From Ancylobacter polymorphus (GTDB lineage Bacteria > Pseudomonadota > Alphaproteobacteria > Rhizobiales > Xanthobacteraceae): a stretch of 64,000 nucleotides of DNA. Positions 38,201-46,105 of the stretch are shown here, piece by piece. Numbering within the stretch: position 1 is the first letter of the stretch; each line of letters opens with the position of its first letter. The DNA lies in the NCBI RefSeq assembly GCF_030813495.1, contig NZ_JAUSUI010000006.1:404914-468913 (forward strand), in the 5' to 3' direction. The notes under the pieces are model-generated. The model was given only the letters and a program-made list of their open reading frames with translations, was not told the origin of the DNA and searched no databases. The position numbers were made by a program, and so were the translations under genes.

Positions 38201-38628
38201 GCCGCCGCCTGCTGGCGTCGAGCACCGACTGGCCGGAGGCCGCGCGCGAGGAACTGCTTGCCGAGGCGCTGGCGACACTTGCCCTGCCGGACCTTGCGGC
38301 GCTGTTCGCGCCCGGCAGCCTCGCCGAGGTGCCGCTGGCCGGCGAATTGGAGGACGGCACGCCGGTTTCCGGCCGCATCGACCGGCTGGGCGTGAGCGAG
38401 GGCGCGGTGCTGATCGCCGACTTCAAGACCGACCGGCATGTGCCGCGCGTCGCATCAGCCATGCCGGCGGCGCATGTCCGTCAGGTCGCGCTCTATGCGC
38501 GGCTCATCGCCAAGCTATTCCCAGGCAAGCCTGTGCGGGCATTGCTGGTCTATACTGCCGGTCCTCTCGTGCACGCGCTCGACGGCGCGGCGCTGGAGCG
38601 GGCGGTGGAAAGAGTCACGTTGGGGTGA
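35215..38628 (+). CDS. addA: Double-strand break repair helicase-nuclease AddA
   Basis: 1137 residues. UvrD-type helicase motifs are intact: WVSANAGSGKTHVLARRV (I), LLDEAQDTSPEQW (II), VVGDEKQSIFSFQGAD (III), VMTVHGAKGLEAPYVILAD (V) and LLYVALTRAET (VI). The C-terminal RecB-family nuclease carries GRIDRLG and LIADFKTDRHVP. The ATG at 35215 overlaps the addB stop (ATGA). Confidence 0.96.
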   Translation: MSDITELAPGALRAATMLQTSASDPMFSAWVSANAGSGKTHVLARRVIRLLMRGVKPGRILCLTYTKAAAANMANRVLGELRRWTTLDDGALDAEIVRTDGGEPGPLRRAQARRLFAQALETPGGLKIQTIHAFCGALLHAFPFEAGVPAGFGELEEAARLELLARVRAEVVLQAAGAPASALGQALALIVGQTSDAGINDLLKELVADAPALAASEDDLARAVGLDAPVASADIERAIIEAALIPRGAWLGLAEALLLEGGNCAKRGQALRAAVLAPDEAVAETYAGVFLKEDGEPYSDGQFGNAAARAKYPQLIAERDRIAPLARQLAAARAFERSRAVLILGREAARRYERAKAARGVLDFADLVNAARRLLASGASAWVHYKLDQGIDHVLLDEAQDTSPEQWEVIRPLVAEFFAGMGAREEGRLPRTLFVVGDEKQSIFSFQGADPRRFDTVRREFEAAGGAGFVHVELQHSFRSAPGILEAVDAVFGREASYRGLSAEAKPPVHAPIHAALPALVEMWEPEAPSEKVDVDAWQRPLDAPGADDPKGRLAKKIAAHIAARICEGFPVTGRHGTRPARPGDFLILVRRRDGLFTSIIRELKQARVEVAGADRLVVAEHIAVMDLMALGDALLARDDELALASVLKSPLFGFDDDDLMKLAPGRDGLLEDTLAARAAENRKWRAAAMRLARLRDEARRLRPFDFYTRVLGRERGRAAMLARLGPEAADALDEMLALARSYESLEAPSLAGFLAFLRRGGAEAKRDMEAGRDEVRVMTVHGAKGLEAPYVILADTTSGPMTRRSAGLLRVELPDGRRVALHAPAKKGDTPAMAAARQRGDDAQQDEYRRLLYVALTRAETALVLCGADGARQRPADCWYDLVRGALEPEALEVPASGFAGTVLRWRAGAADAALPPLPVPPPPAGAAEERERARALARPVREAQAPASLRPSATDVFGPAPTGDAARALERGDLLHRLMAALAPLPEAVRAEPGRRLLASSTDWPEAAREELLAEALATLALPDLAALFAPGSLAEVPLAGELEDGTPVSGRIDRLGVSEGAVLIADFKTDRHVPRVASAMPAAHVRQVALYARLIAKLFPGKPVRALLVYTAGPLVHALDGAALERAVERVTLG

Positions 38629-38635
38629 CGCTGCC

Positions 38636-38664
38636 TTGACGCATGGGGGGGCGGCTACCTACCT
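38636..38664 (+). promoter_or_regulatory. Candidate trxA promoter
   Basis: TTGACG (38636-38641) and CTACCT (38659-38664) are separated by 17 bp, in line with alphaproteobacterial housekeeping promoters, and lie just after the addA stop and about 50 bp before the trxA start. Pattern match only. Confidence 0.4.
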
Positions 38665-38709
38665 TCCTGTCAACTTTGTGGAAATCCACGATTCTAGAAA
38701 GGTGTCCAA

Positions 38710-39030
38710 ATGGGCGTCGAAAAAGTATCGGACCAGAATTTCGAGTCCGAGGTGCTGAACTCCTCCTCCCCCGTCATCGTCGACTTCTGGGCGGAATGGT
38801 GCGGCCCGTGCCGCATGGTGGCCCCGGTGCTCGACGAGATGGCGAGCGAACTCGGCGACAAGGTGAAGATCGTCAAGCTCAACGTCGACGAGAACCCGGC
38901 GACGGCGTCGAAGTACGGCATCATGTCGATCCCGACCCTGCTGCTGTTCAAGGACGGTCAGCTGGCCTCGCGCCAGGTCGGCGCGGCGCCGAAGGCGAAG
39001 ATGCTGAGCTGGGTCGGCGGCGCGCTCTGA
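38710..39030 (+). CDS. trxA: Thioredoxin
   Basis: 106 residues. [20 protein letters not shown] holds the active-site WCGPC (Cys about residues 33 and 36), and cis-Pro is in [11 protein letters not shown]. It is the classical cytoplasmic thioredoxin that reduces disulfides using thioredoxin reductase. A good RBS (AAAGGTG) precedes the ATG and a strong terminator follows. Confidence 0.97.
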   Translation: MGVEKVSDQNFESEVLNSSSPVIVDFWAEWCGPCRMVAPVLDEMASELGDKVKIVKLNVDENPATASKYGIMSIPTLLLFKDGQLASRQVGAAPKAKMLSWVGGAL

Positions 39031-39056
39031 TCGCCCGACCGTCTCCGCTTGCGATC

Positions 39057-39089
39057 AAACCCCGGCCGGTCCTCCGCGCCGGGGTTTTT
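39057..39089 (+). terminator. Rho-independent terminator after trxA
   Basis: A 10-bp stem, AAACCCCGGC paired with GCCGGGGTTT around an 11-base loop, is followed directly by a T-run (39085-39089). It ends transcription 27 bp after the trxA stop. Confidence 0.85.
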
Positions 39090-39173
39090 CGTTCCGACCG
39101 ACGCGCTCCCGGCTCGTCCCGGCAGATGATCTGGCGCGGGCGATCCTGTCGTATTCCCCTTTTGGAGACTTCC

Positions 39174-39680
39174 ATGCCGCTTTCCATGTACGACGCCTCC
39201 ATTCCCGTGTTCCAGCGCGCGCTGGGCAATCTCGACGCGCTTTTACGCAAGGGCGAGGAACACGCCGCCGGCGCCGGGCTCGATCTTGCGGAACTCGCCG
39301 CCGCGCGCCTCGCGCCGGACATGTTCCCCCTGACCGGCCAGGTCCAGAGCGCGTGCGATTCCGCCAAATTCGCCGCCGCGCGCCTGACCGGCACCACTGC
39401 GCCGAGCTTTCCCGACACCGAGACGACCTTCGAGGAACTGCACCAGCGCATCGCCGCCACGCTGGACTATCTCGCCAGCGTCGATCCGGCGGGCTTCGCG
39501 GGTAGCGAGACGCGGGAGGTCGTGCAGAAGTCGCGGCGCGGCGAGCGGCACTTCGTCGGGACGAGCTATCTGCTCACCTTCGCGCTGCCGAACTTCTTCT
39601 TCCACGTCACCACCGCCTACGACATCCTGCGCCACAAGGGCGTGCCTGTCGGCAAGATGGACTATCTCGGGGCGCTCTAA
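39174..39680 (+). CDS. DUF1993-family protein
   Basis: 168 residues. The N-terminus LSMYDASIPVFQRALGNLDALL, FPLTGQVQSACDSAKFAAARLTG and the C-terminal FALPNFFFHVTTAYDILRHKGVPVGKMDYLG are hallmark stretches of DUF1993, a four-helix DinB-like family without assigned function. The His residues in these segments could bind a metal. The ATG at 39174 has TTGGAGA upstream. The stop overlaps by 3 bases the stop of the convergent gene. Confidence 0.88.
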   Translation: MPLSMYDASIPVFQRALGNLDALLRKGEEHAAGAGLDLAELAAARLAPDMFPLTGQVQSACDSAKFAAARLTGTTAPSFPDTETTFEELHQRIAATLDYLASVDPAGFAGSETREVVQKSRRGERHFVGTSYLLTFALPNFFFHVTTAYDILRHKGVPVGKMDYLGAL

Positions 39681-40381
39681 CGAGCCGGCGCGGCGAGCGC
39701 GGGCGGTGGGAAGGCCAGCGTCTCGCGCGTATAGCTCTCCACCAGCGCGCTGAACGGCGTGCCGTCCGGCAGGGTGAGCACGGCGCGGTGCTCCAGCACG
39801 AAGGGCGGGATGGCGAGGGGGGCGGCGCCAGCGGGCGGCAGCGGCGCGCCCATCGCCCAGCCTTCGGGCAGCGGGGCCCACAGCAGCCGGGCGCCGAGCG
39901 TGGTGCGGCGGAAGTCGAGCGGCTTCACCACCCGGCCGAAGGAGGTGTCGGTGGTCTCCAGCGTCGCGTTCATCGCCGGCGTCAGCAGCGCCGGTAGATA
40001 CCAGTTGTCCGCTTCCGACAATACCTTGTCGCCGCAGGTGAGCCGGACCCGGCGGTAATTCACCGGTGCATCCGCGTCGACCTTGAGCAGGGCGCGAATC
40101 TCCGGCCCCGCCGGCTTGTCCTGCCCGCGCACGCGGTCGGCGACGATGGTCGGTTTCTCCGCCAGCCTATGTGCGGCGCACCAGCTGTCCAGCGTCAGCG
40201 TGGCGCTGGGATTGGACAGCAGCTCGGCGTTCAGCGTCTGCAGCAGCGCCAGCGCCGCCAGCCGGTGCATGGCATCGTCCGGCCAAAGGGGAGGCTCGGC
40301 GGCGCGGGCCGGCATGCCGGGGGCCAGAAGCAGGCCCAGAACCGCGACGCGGCACGCCGCCTTTACCCATGCCTGCCCCAT
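39677..40381 (-). CDS. Exported protein resembling chorismate lyase (UbiC-like)
   Basis: 234 residues with a Sec signal peptide (ACRVAVLGLLLAPGMPARAAE). The middle reads VNYRRVRLTCGDKVLSEADNWYLPALLTPAMNATLETTDTSFG, a pattern like UbiC/chorismate lyase proteins (RxV.L..G...L..A..W, TP..N..L..T..PFG). A Cys in DSWCAAHRL and one in LTCGDKV may pair. The signal peptide places it outside the cytoplasm, where chorismate is not expected, so the enzyme activity is doubtful; ligand binding or a diverged fold is more likely. The start at 40381 is chosen for the signal peptide; much longer upstream open frame is shadow. Confidence 0.65.
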   Translation of the reverse strand: MGQAWVKAACRVAVLGLLLAPGMPARAAEPPLWPDDAMHRLAALALLQTLNAELLSNPSATLTLDSWCAAHRLAEKPTIVADRVRGQDKPAGPEIRALLKVDADAPVNYRRVRLTCGDKVLSEADNWYLPALLTPAMNATLETTDTSFGRVVKPLDFRRTTLGARLLWAPLPEGWAMGAPLPPAGAAPLAIPPFVLEHRAVLTLPDGTPFSALVESYTRETLAFPPPALAAPAR

Positions 40382-40562
40382 CCGTCCCTCCCGCACGTGC
40401 CCCGTGGCGACGGCAAGGACATGGCGCAAACCCACCCTTCTGTCGAGACGGGCGGTCCCCTCCGTAGTCCCCCGCTTGCCGGCGCGCGCCTGCCGGGCCG
40501 ATAGTCGATCCCTGCGGTCAGTTGGGCCGGGAGGCACGCAGCCCGAGGGATTGAGGCCGGCC

Positions 40563-41831
40563 ATGGATGAGATGGACATCTTCCGGCGCCTGGCCCTGGC
40601 GATCGCCATCGGCGCGCTGGTGGGGGTGGAGCGCCACTGGCGCGAGCGCGACGAGGATGAGGGCGCCCGCACCGCCGGTATCCGCACCTTCACGCTCATC
40701 GGCATGCTGGGCGGTGTCGCCGGGCTGCTGGAACGGCTGCTCGCGCCCGCCGGGGCGTCCCCCGGGCTGGTGCTGGTGGGCTTCCTCGTCATGCTCACCG
40801 CTGTCATCGCACTGTTCCAGTACCGCGAGGGCGTGGCGGAGAACCGCTTCAGCGCCACCGCCGTGGTGGCGGCGATGCTGACCTTCGCGCTCGGCGCGCT
40901 GGCGCTCGTCGGCGACATGACGTTGGCTTCGGCCGGCGGGGTGGTGCTGGCGGTGATCCTCGCCAGCCGCGAGTTCCTGCACCAGGCAATCAAACGCCTG
41001 CGCTGGGCGGAGCTGCGCTCGGCGCTGATCCTGCTCGCGCTCGCCTTCGTGCTGCGGCCGATCGTGCCGGCGGAGCCGATCGGCCCGTTCGGCGGCGTCT
41101 CGCCGGCGCGCATCCTCGCCATGGCCATCGTGCTGGCGGCGATTTCCTTCTGCGGCTACATCGCCGTCCGCCTGTTCGGCGCGACGCGCGGCGAACTGCT
41201 CGCCGGCACCATTGGCGGGCTCATCTCCTCCACCGCCACCACCATCACCAATGCCCGCCGCTCGCGCGAACGCCCCGCCGCCGGGGCATTGGCCGCCGGG
41301 GCGGTGAGCGCGGGCGGGGTCTCGCTTGTGCGCACCGCTCTGCTGGTGTCGGCCCTCCTGCCGGCGCTGGCGGACCGCCTGCTGCTGCCGCTGGCGGCCG
41401 GCGCGGCGGTGATGTTCGCCGCCGCGCTGCTGCTGACCCGCCGGGGCGGGGCGGGCGAGCCGCCGGCACAGCGGCCGGAGCCGGGAAATCCCTTCGATCT
41501 CCTCGCCGTGTTCAAGATGGCGCTGCTGCTGGTGGCGGTGGCCTTCGCCGCGCGGGTGGCGAGCGAAATCTGGGGCACCGGCGGGCTCTACGCCGCCGCC
41601 GCCCTGTCCGGCCTCGCCGATGTCGACGCGGTGACGGTGACGGTGGCCGGCATGCTGCCGACGCTCGACGCACGCGTGGCGGCGCAAGCGCTCGGCCTCG
41701 CCGTCATCGCCAACATGCTGGCGAAAGTGGCCTATGCCGGCCTGTTCGGCACAGGGCGCTTCGCCCTCACGCTGGCCGGCGCCAGCCTCCTCGCCCTCAT
41801 GGCGGCGGGAGGCGCGGCGCTGCTGCGGTGA
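40563..41831 (+). CDS. MgtC/DUF4010-family membrane protein
   Basis: 422 residues, strongly hydrophobic, about 11-12 helices. The N-terminal MgtC-like segment is RLALAIAIGALVGVERHWRER with AGIRTFTLIGMLGG. The C-terminal DUF4010 part has TIGGLISSTATTITNARRSR and LSGLADVDAVTVTVAGM. Proteins of this architecture are unassigned; an ion-related or stress role is guessed from MgtC. It is divergent from the exported UbiC-like gene and convergent with poxB, 16 bp away. Confidence 0.87.
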   Translation: MDEMDIFRRLALAIAIGALVGVERHWRERDEDEGARTAGIRTFTLIGMLGGVAGLLERLLAPAGASPGLVLVGFLVMLTAVIALFQYREGVAENRFSATAVVAAMLTFALGALALVGDMTLASAGGVVLAVILASREFLHQAIKRLRWAELRSALILLALAFVLRPIVPAEPIGPFGGVSPARILAMAIVLAAISFCGYIAVRLFGATRGELLAGTIGGLISSTATTITNARRSRERPAAGALAAGAVSAGGVSLVRTALLVSALLPALADRLLLPLAAGAAVMFAAALLLTRRGGAGEPPAQRPEPGNPFDLLAVFKMALLLVAVAFAARVASEIWGTGGLYAAAALSGLADVDAVTVTVAGMLPTLDARVAAQALGLAVIANMLAKVAYAGLFGTGRFALTLAGASLLALMAAGGAALLR

Positions 41832-41847
41832 GGATGGCCAGCCTGCG

Positions 41848-43581
41848 TCAGCGCGGCAGCAGGTTCTGGCTGGCGAGGTCGATCACCTCGTCGCCGCGCC
41901 CGCTCATCACCGCGCGGAGCAGCCAGAGGCCGAAGCCGGTGGCCTCCTTGATGCCGATGGTCGGCGGCATGGACAGTTCCTGCTTGGCGGTGACCACGTC
42001 GAGCAAGGCCGGGCCGTCATGGTCGAACACCTGGCGGACGGCGCCGGGCAGGTCGCCGGGGTCTTCCACCCGCACCGCCATCAGCCCCACGGCGCGGGCC
42101 ATGGCGGCGAAATCGGGGTTGTCGAGGTCCGTGCCGAGCCCGACGAAGCCGGCGGCCTTCATCTCCATCGCCACGAAGCCGAGCACGCCATTGTTGAAGA
42201 TCACGATCTTCACCGGCAGCTTCTCCTGCACCAGCGTGAGGAGATCGCCCATCAGCATGGCGAAGCCGCCATCGCCGGAGAGCGAGACCACCTGCCGGCC
42301 CGGCTGCGCCGCCTGGATGCCGATGGCCTGCGGCATGGCGTTGGCCATCGAGCCATGCACCAGCGAGCCGACCAGCCGGCGCTTGCCGTTCATGGCGAGG
42401 TAGCGCGCCGCCCAGATGGTCGGCGTGCCGACATCGAAGGTGAAGGCGGCGTCTTCCGTGGCGAGGTCGCTCACCACCTTGGCGAGATATTGCGGGTGGA
42501 TGGGCTTGCGGCCGGGCGTGCCCACCGCGAGGGCATCGAGCCCCTCGCGCGCCCGCTTGTAGCGCGCCAGCGCGTCGTCGAGATGCGCCCGGTCGGTCTT
42601 GGCTCGCAGCAGCGGCAGCACGGCCGCGAGCGTGGCGCGCACATCGCCGACGAGGCCGAGATCGAGCGTGCAGCGCCGGCCGAGCTGCGCGGCGCGGATG
42701 TCGACCTGCACGGTCTTCACGCCCGTCGGCAGAAACTGCTTGTAGGGGAAATCCGTGCCCAGCAGCACCAGCAGGTCGCAGGCATGCATCGCCTCATAGC
42801 CGGAGGCGAAGCCGATGAAGCCGGTCATGCCGACATCATAGGGGTTGTCGTATTCGACATGCTCCTTGCCGCCCAGCGCATGCACGATGGGGCTCTTGAC
42901 CGCCTCGGCCAGCGCCATCAGCTCGGCATGGGCGCCGGCGCAGCCGCGCCCGCAGAACAGCGTCACGCGGCTGGCGTCGTTGAGCAGGTCGGCGAAGGCC
43001 GCGATCTCGGAGACGGCGGGTGTCACCACGGGCACGGGGGGCAGCAGGCCGGCGGGCGGCGAGATCGACCGCGCCGGCGCCGCGCGCAGCGCCACGTCGC
43101 CGGGCACGACGACGACGGCGACGCCGCACGCGCCTACCGCCGCGCGGATGGCGTTTTCCAGCACATAGGGCATCTGCGCGGGGTCGGAGACCATCTCGCA
43201 ATAGACGCTGCATTCGCGGAACAGATTCTGCGGGTGCGTCTCCTGGAAATAGCCGCCGCCGATTTCCGAAGAGGGGATCTGCGCGGCGATGGCGAGCACC
43301 GGTGTGCGGCTGCGCTGGGCATCGTACAGGCCGTTGATCAGGTGCAGATTGCCCGGCCCGCAGGAGCCGGCGCAGACGGCGAGTTTGCCGGTGATCTGCG
43401 CCTCGCCCGCCGCGGCGAAGGCGGCCGCCTCCTCGTGGCGGACATGCACCCATGTGATGCGGTCGCTGTCGCGCAGGGCTTCCGTCATTCCGTTCAGACT
43501 GTCGCCGACGACGCCATAGATGCGCGCGACGCCGGCCTGTTCCAGCGTGTCAATCATGAGTTCAGCGATGTTTCGTGACAT
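41848..43581 (-). CDS. poxB: Pyruvate dehydrogenase (quinone), pyruvate oxidase
   Basis: 577 residues, close to E. coli PoxB. Thiamine-diphosphate enzyme marks: [15 protein letters not shown] (catalytic Glu), [38 protein letters not shown] and the ThDP site [29 protein letters not shown]. It decarboxylates pyruvate to acetate and CO2 and passes electrons to membrane ubiquinone through FAD. It is the last gene of a minus-strand series after cioAB, which would reoxidise the quinol. Confidence 0.94.
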   Translation of the reverse strand: MSRNIAELMIDTLEQAGVARIYGVVGDSLNGMTEALRDSDRITWVHVRHEEAAAFAAAGEAQITGKLAVCAGSCGPGNLHLINGLYDAQRSRTPVLAIAAQIPSSEIGGGYFQETHPQNLFRECSVYCEMVSDPAQMPYVLENAIRAAVGACGVAVVVVPGDVALRAAPARSISPPAGLLPPVPVVTPAVSEIAAFADLLNDASRVTLFCGRGCAGAHAELMALAEAVKSPIVHALGGKEHVEYDNPYDVGMTGFIGFASGYEAMHACDLLVLLGTDFPYKQFLPTGVKTVQVDIRAAQLGRRCTLDLGLVGDVRATLAAVLPLLRAKTDRAHLDDALARYKRAREGLDALAVGTPGRKPIHPQYLAKVVSDLATEDAAFTFDVGTPTIWAARYLAMNGKRRLVGSLVHGSMANAMPQAIGIQAAQPGRQVVSLSGDGGFAMLMGDLLTLVQEKLPVKIVIFNNGVLGFVAMEMKAAGFVGLGTDLDNPDFAAMARAVGLMAVRVEDPGDLPGAVRQVFDHDGPALLDVVTAKQELSMPPTIGIKEATGFGLWLLRAVMSGRGDEVIDLASQNLLPR

Positions 43582-43614
43582 GGTCCGGTCTCGCTTGGGG
43601 GAGGCGTGAAGTCT

Positions 43615-44670
43615 TCACGAAAGGCTTTCCGGCCGCGCCGCGCCGTCAGGGGCGTCATAGGCGCCGTGTTCCGTCAGGGTCTTGCCGCGAAACACCCAAT
43701 AGGCATGCGCCTGGTAGGCGAGGACGACCGGCAGGACGACGGCAAGGCCGAAGCTGATGAAGGTCAGCGATTGCGGGTCGGCGAGCCCGTCCCACACGGT
43801 GACGGCGCGCGGCACGACATAGGGCCACAGGCTCACCACCAGCCCGATCAGGCCGAGGGCGAACAGAACCAGCGCGAGGGCGAAGGTGCGCTTCTCCCCT
43901 CCGGTCCAGATGCCGCGCCAGAGCGCGACGATGACCGCCAGCGTCACCAGCGGCACCGGCGCCAGCAGCACGATATTGGGCAGGCTGAACCAGCGCGCCG
44001 CCACCTCCGGCACGGTGAGCGCGCTCCAGCCGCTGACCACCAGCATCATCACCGCGACGAGGATGAGCGCGGCATGGGCGATCTCGCGGGCGAAGATCTG
44101 GGTGCGGCCTTCCGTCTTGAGGATCAGCCAGCCCGCGCCGATCAGCGCATAGCCGCCGATGAGCCCGATGCCGCAGAGCAGGCCGAGCAGGCTGAGGAAG
44201 CTGAACGGCCCGCCGGCGAACATGCCGTCCGCCACCGGCACACCATCGATCAGCCCGCCGAGGATCAGCCCCTGGCACAGGGCGGCGAGAATGGAGCCAC
44301 CGGCGAAGGCGAGGTCCCAGACGAAGCGGAACCGTGTCGCCTGCAGGCGGAAGCCGAAGGCCACGCCGCGCAGGATCAGCGCGAACAGCATGGTGACGAT
44401 GGGCAGGTAGAAGGCCGGCAGCAGGATGTAGTAGCCGGCGGGGAAGGCGGCGAGCAGCAGCGTGCCGCCGGCCACCAGCCAGGTCTCGTTGCCGTCCCAG
44501 ACGGGTTCGATGCTGGCCATCATCACGTCGCGGTCCGCGTCGCGCGGCGCGGCGAGAAACAGGATGCCGACACCGAGATCGAGGCCGTCGGCCAGCACAT
44601 AGACCACGACGCAGAACACGGCGAGCGCGGCGAAGACGAGCGCGATATGCGCGGTGAGAAAGGCGATCAT
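43615..44670 (-). CDS. cioB: Cytochrome bd-type quinol oxidase subunit II
   Basis: 351 residues with about nine membrane helices. Family marks are VVYVLADGLDLGVGILF, SIEPVWDGNETWLVAGGTLLLAAFP and LILRGVAFGFRLQA. Subunit II packs with subunit I and helps form the haem b595/d site. It follows subunit I by 3 bp. The symbol cioB is preferred to cydB because subunit I has the short Q-loop of cyanide-insensitive oxidases. Confidence 0.92.
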   Translation of the reverse strand: MIAFLTAHIALVFAALAVFCVVVYVLADGLDLGVGILFLAAPRDADRDVMMASIEPVWDGNETWLVAGGTLLLAAFPAGYYILLPAFYLPIVTMLFALILRGVAFGFRLQATRFRFVWDLAFAGGSILAALCQGLILGGLIDGVPVADGMFAGGPFSFLSLLGLLCGIGLIGGYALIGAGWLILKTEGRTQIFAREIAHAALILVAVMMLVVSGWSALTVPEVAARWFSLPNIVLLAPVPLVTLAVIVALWRGIWTGGEKRTFALALVLFALGLIGLVVSLWPYVVPRAVTVWDGLADPQSLTFISFGLAVVLPVVLAYQAHAYWVFRGKTLTEHGAYDAPDGAARPESLS

Positions 44671-44673
44671 GGG

Positions 44674-46101
44674 TCAGGCTCCCGCGGCATGGGGCGCGCC
44701 CGGCAGGGCCGGCGCATTGGGGGCGGGGGGAAGGGTGGCGCGGCCGCTCATATTGGTGCCGTCAAGGCCGGGATGCGTCTCGACCGGCATGGGCAGGTCG
44801 GTCGGCCCGGCGATGGCCGCGCGGCCGGCAAACCAGAGGAACGTCAGCATGAGCACATTGTAGAGGAGGAAGAAGCCGATGAGGCTCGCCCCCACCGCGC
44901 CGGCGCTCACCGGGGCGACCGCGTCCGCCGTCCGCAGCTGGCCATAAATGACCCAGGGCTGCCGGCCGGCTTCCGTCACCGTCCAGCCGGCGATGACGGC
45001 GATGAAGCCGAGCGGCGTGGTCGCCATCGCCAGCCCGAGGAACCAGCGGGTTTCGAACAGCCGGTGCCGCAGCCGCAGCACGAGCCCGGTCATGGCGGTG
45101 CCGAGCAGCACCATGCCGATGCCGGCCATGATGCGGAAGGCGAAGAACACGACGGGCACATTGGGCTGGTCGGCCGGCGGCACGGCCTTCAGCCCCTCCA
45201 CCTCGCCGTCCCAGCTATGGGTGAGGTAGAGGCTGGCGAGATGGGGAATGTCGAGCGCGTAGAGGTTCTTCTGCGCCGCCATGTCCGGCCAGGCGATCAG
45301 GGTCATTGCCGGACCCTTCGTGGTCTCCCACAGCCCTTCCATCGCCGCGAGCTTGATCGGCTGGTGCTCCAGCGTGTTGCGCCCGTGCAGGTCGCCGAGC
45401 GCGATCTGCGTCGGGGCGAGGACCAGCGCCATCCACAACGCCATGGAGAAGGCGGTGCGCGAGGCCTTGACCTGCCGTCCGCGCCAGAGATGGAAGGCGG
45501 AGACGCCGGCAACGACGAAGGAGACGGTGAGGAAGCTCGCGCACACCATATGCGCCAGCCGGTAGGGGAAGGAGGCGGTGAACACCACGTCCCACCAGTT
45601 CACCACGTGGAAGATGCCATCGGCATCGGCCACGGCGCCGGCCGGGGTCTGCATCCAGCTATTGGCGGCGATGATCCAGGTGGCGCTGAACAGCGCGCCG
45701 ACCGACACCATCAGGCTGGCGAAGACATGGGCGCCCTTCGACACCCGCCCCTCGCCGAACAGCATGATGCCGATGAAGCCGGCCTCCAGGAAGAACGCGG
45801 TCAGCGTCTCGTAGAGGAACAGCGGACCGAGCACATTGGAGGCCGAGCGCGAGAAGCCGGCCCAGTTGGTGCCGATCTCATAGCTGAGCACGATGCCGGT
45901 GACGACGCCCATGCCGAAGCCGAGGGCGAAGATGCGCATCCAGAAGCGCATGAGCTGGCGGTACACCGGCTTGCCGGTGCGCCACCACAGGGCGCTGAGG
46001 CAGGTGACGAACCAGGCGAGGCCGATGGTCAGGGTCGGCCACAGAATGTGGAAGCCGACGGTGAAGGCGAATTGCAGGCGGGCGAAAGCGACGGCGTCCA
46101 T
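44674..46101 (-). CDS. cioA: Cytochrome bd-type quinol oxidase subunit I, short Q-loop
   Basis: 475 residues. The haem b595 ligand His is in FTVGFHILWPTLTIG and the segment GRNTLEHQPIKLAAMEG leads into the quinol-binding loop. The protein is shorter than long-loop CydA (about 520) and fits the CIO type. It oxidises ubiquinol and reduces oxygen to water at high affinity without proton pumping. The ATG at 46101 lies 4 bp after the molybdoenzyme stop; further upstream frame is not conserved. Confidence 0.92.
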   Translation of the reverse strand: MDAVAFARLQFAFTVGFHILWPTLTIGLAWFVTCLSALWWRTGKPVYRQLMRFWMRIFALGFGMGVVTGIVLSYEIGTNWAGFSRSASNVLGPLFLYETLTAFFLEAGFIGIMLFGEGRVSKGAHVFASLMVSVGALFSATWIIAANSWMQTPAGAVADADGIFHVVNWWDVVFTASFPYRLAHMVCASFLTVSFVVAGVSAFHLWRGRQVKASRTAFSMALWMALVLAPTQIALGDLHGRNTLEHQPIKLAAMEGLWETTKGPAMTLIAWPDMAAQKNLYALDIPHLASLYLTHSWDGEVEGLKAVPPADQPNVPVVFFAFRIMAGIGMVLLGTAMTGLVLRLRHRLFETRWFLGLAMATTPLGFIAVIAGWTVTEAGRQPWVIYGQLRTADAVAPVSAGAVGASLIGFFLLYNVLMLTFLWFAGRAAIAGPTDLPMPVETHPGLDGTNMSGRATLPPAPNAPALPGAPHAAGA

Positions 46102-46105
46102 GGGA

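Noticed and set aside
35161..38439. 1092-codon frame antisense to addA
   Set aside because: AddA carries all helicase and nuclease motifs; the antisense product has none.
38643..39680. 345-codon frame that would fuse the trxA region to the DUF1993 gene
   Set aside because: The upstream half overlaps trxA out of frame and crosses a strong terminator; the DUF1993 protein begins at 39174 with its own ribosome site.
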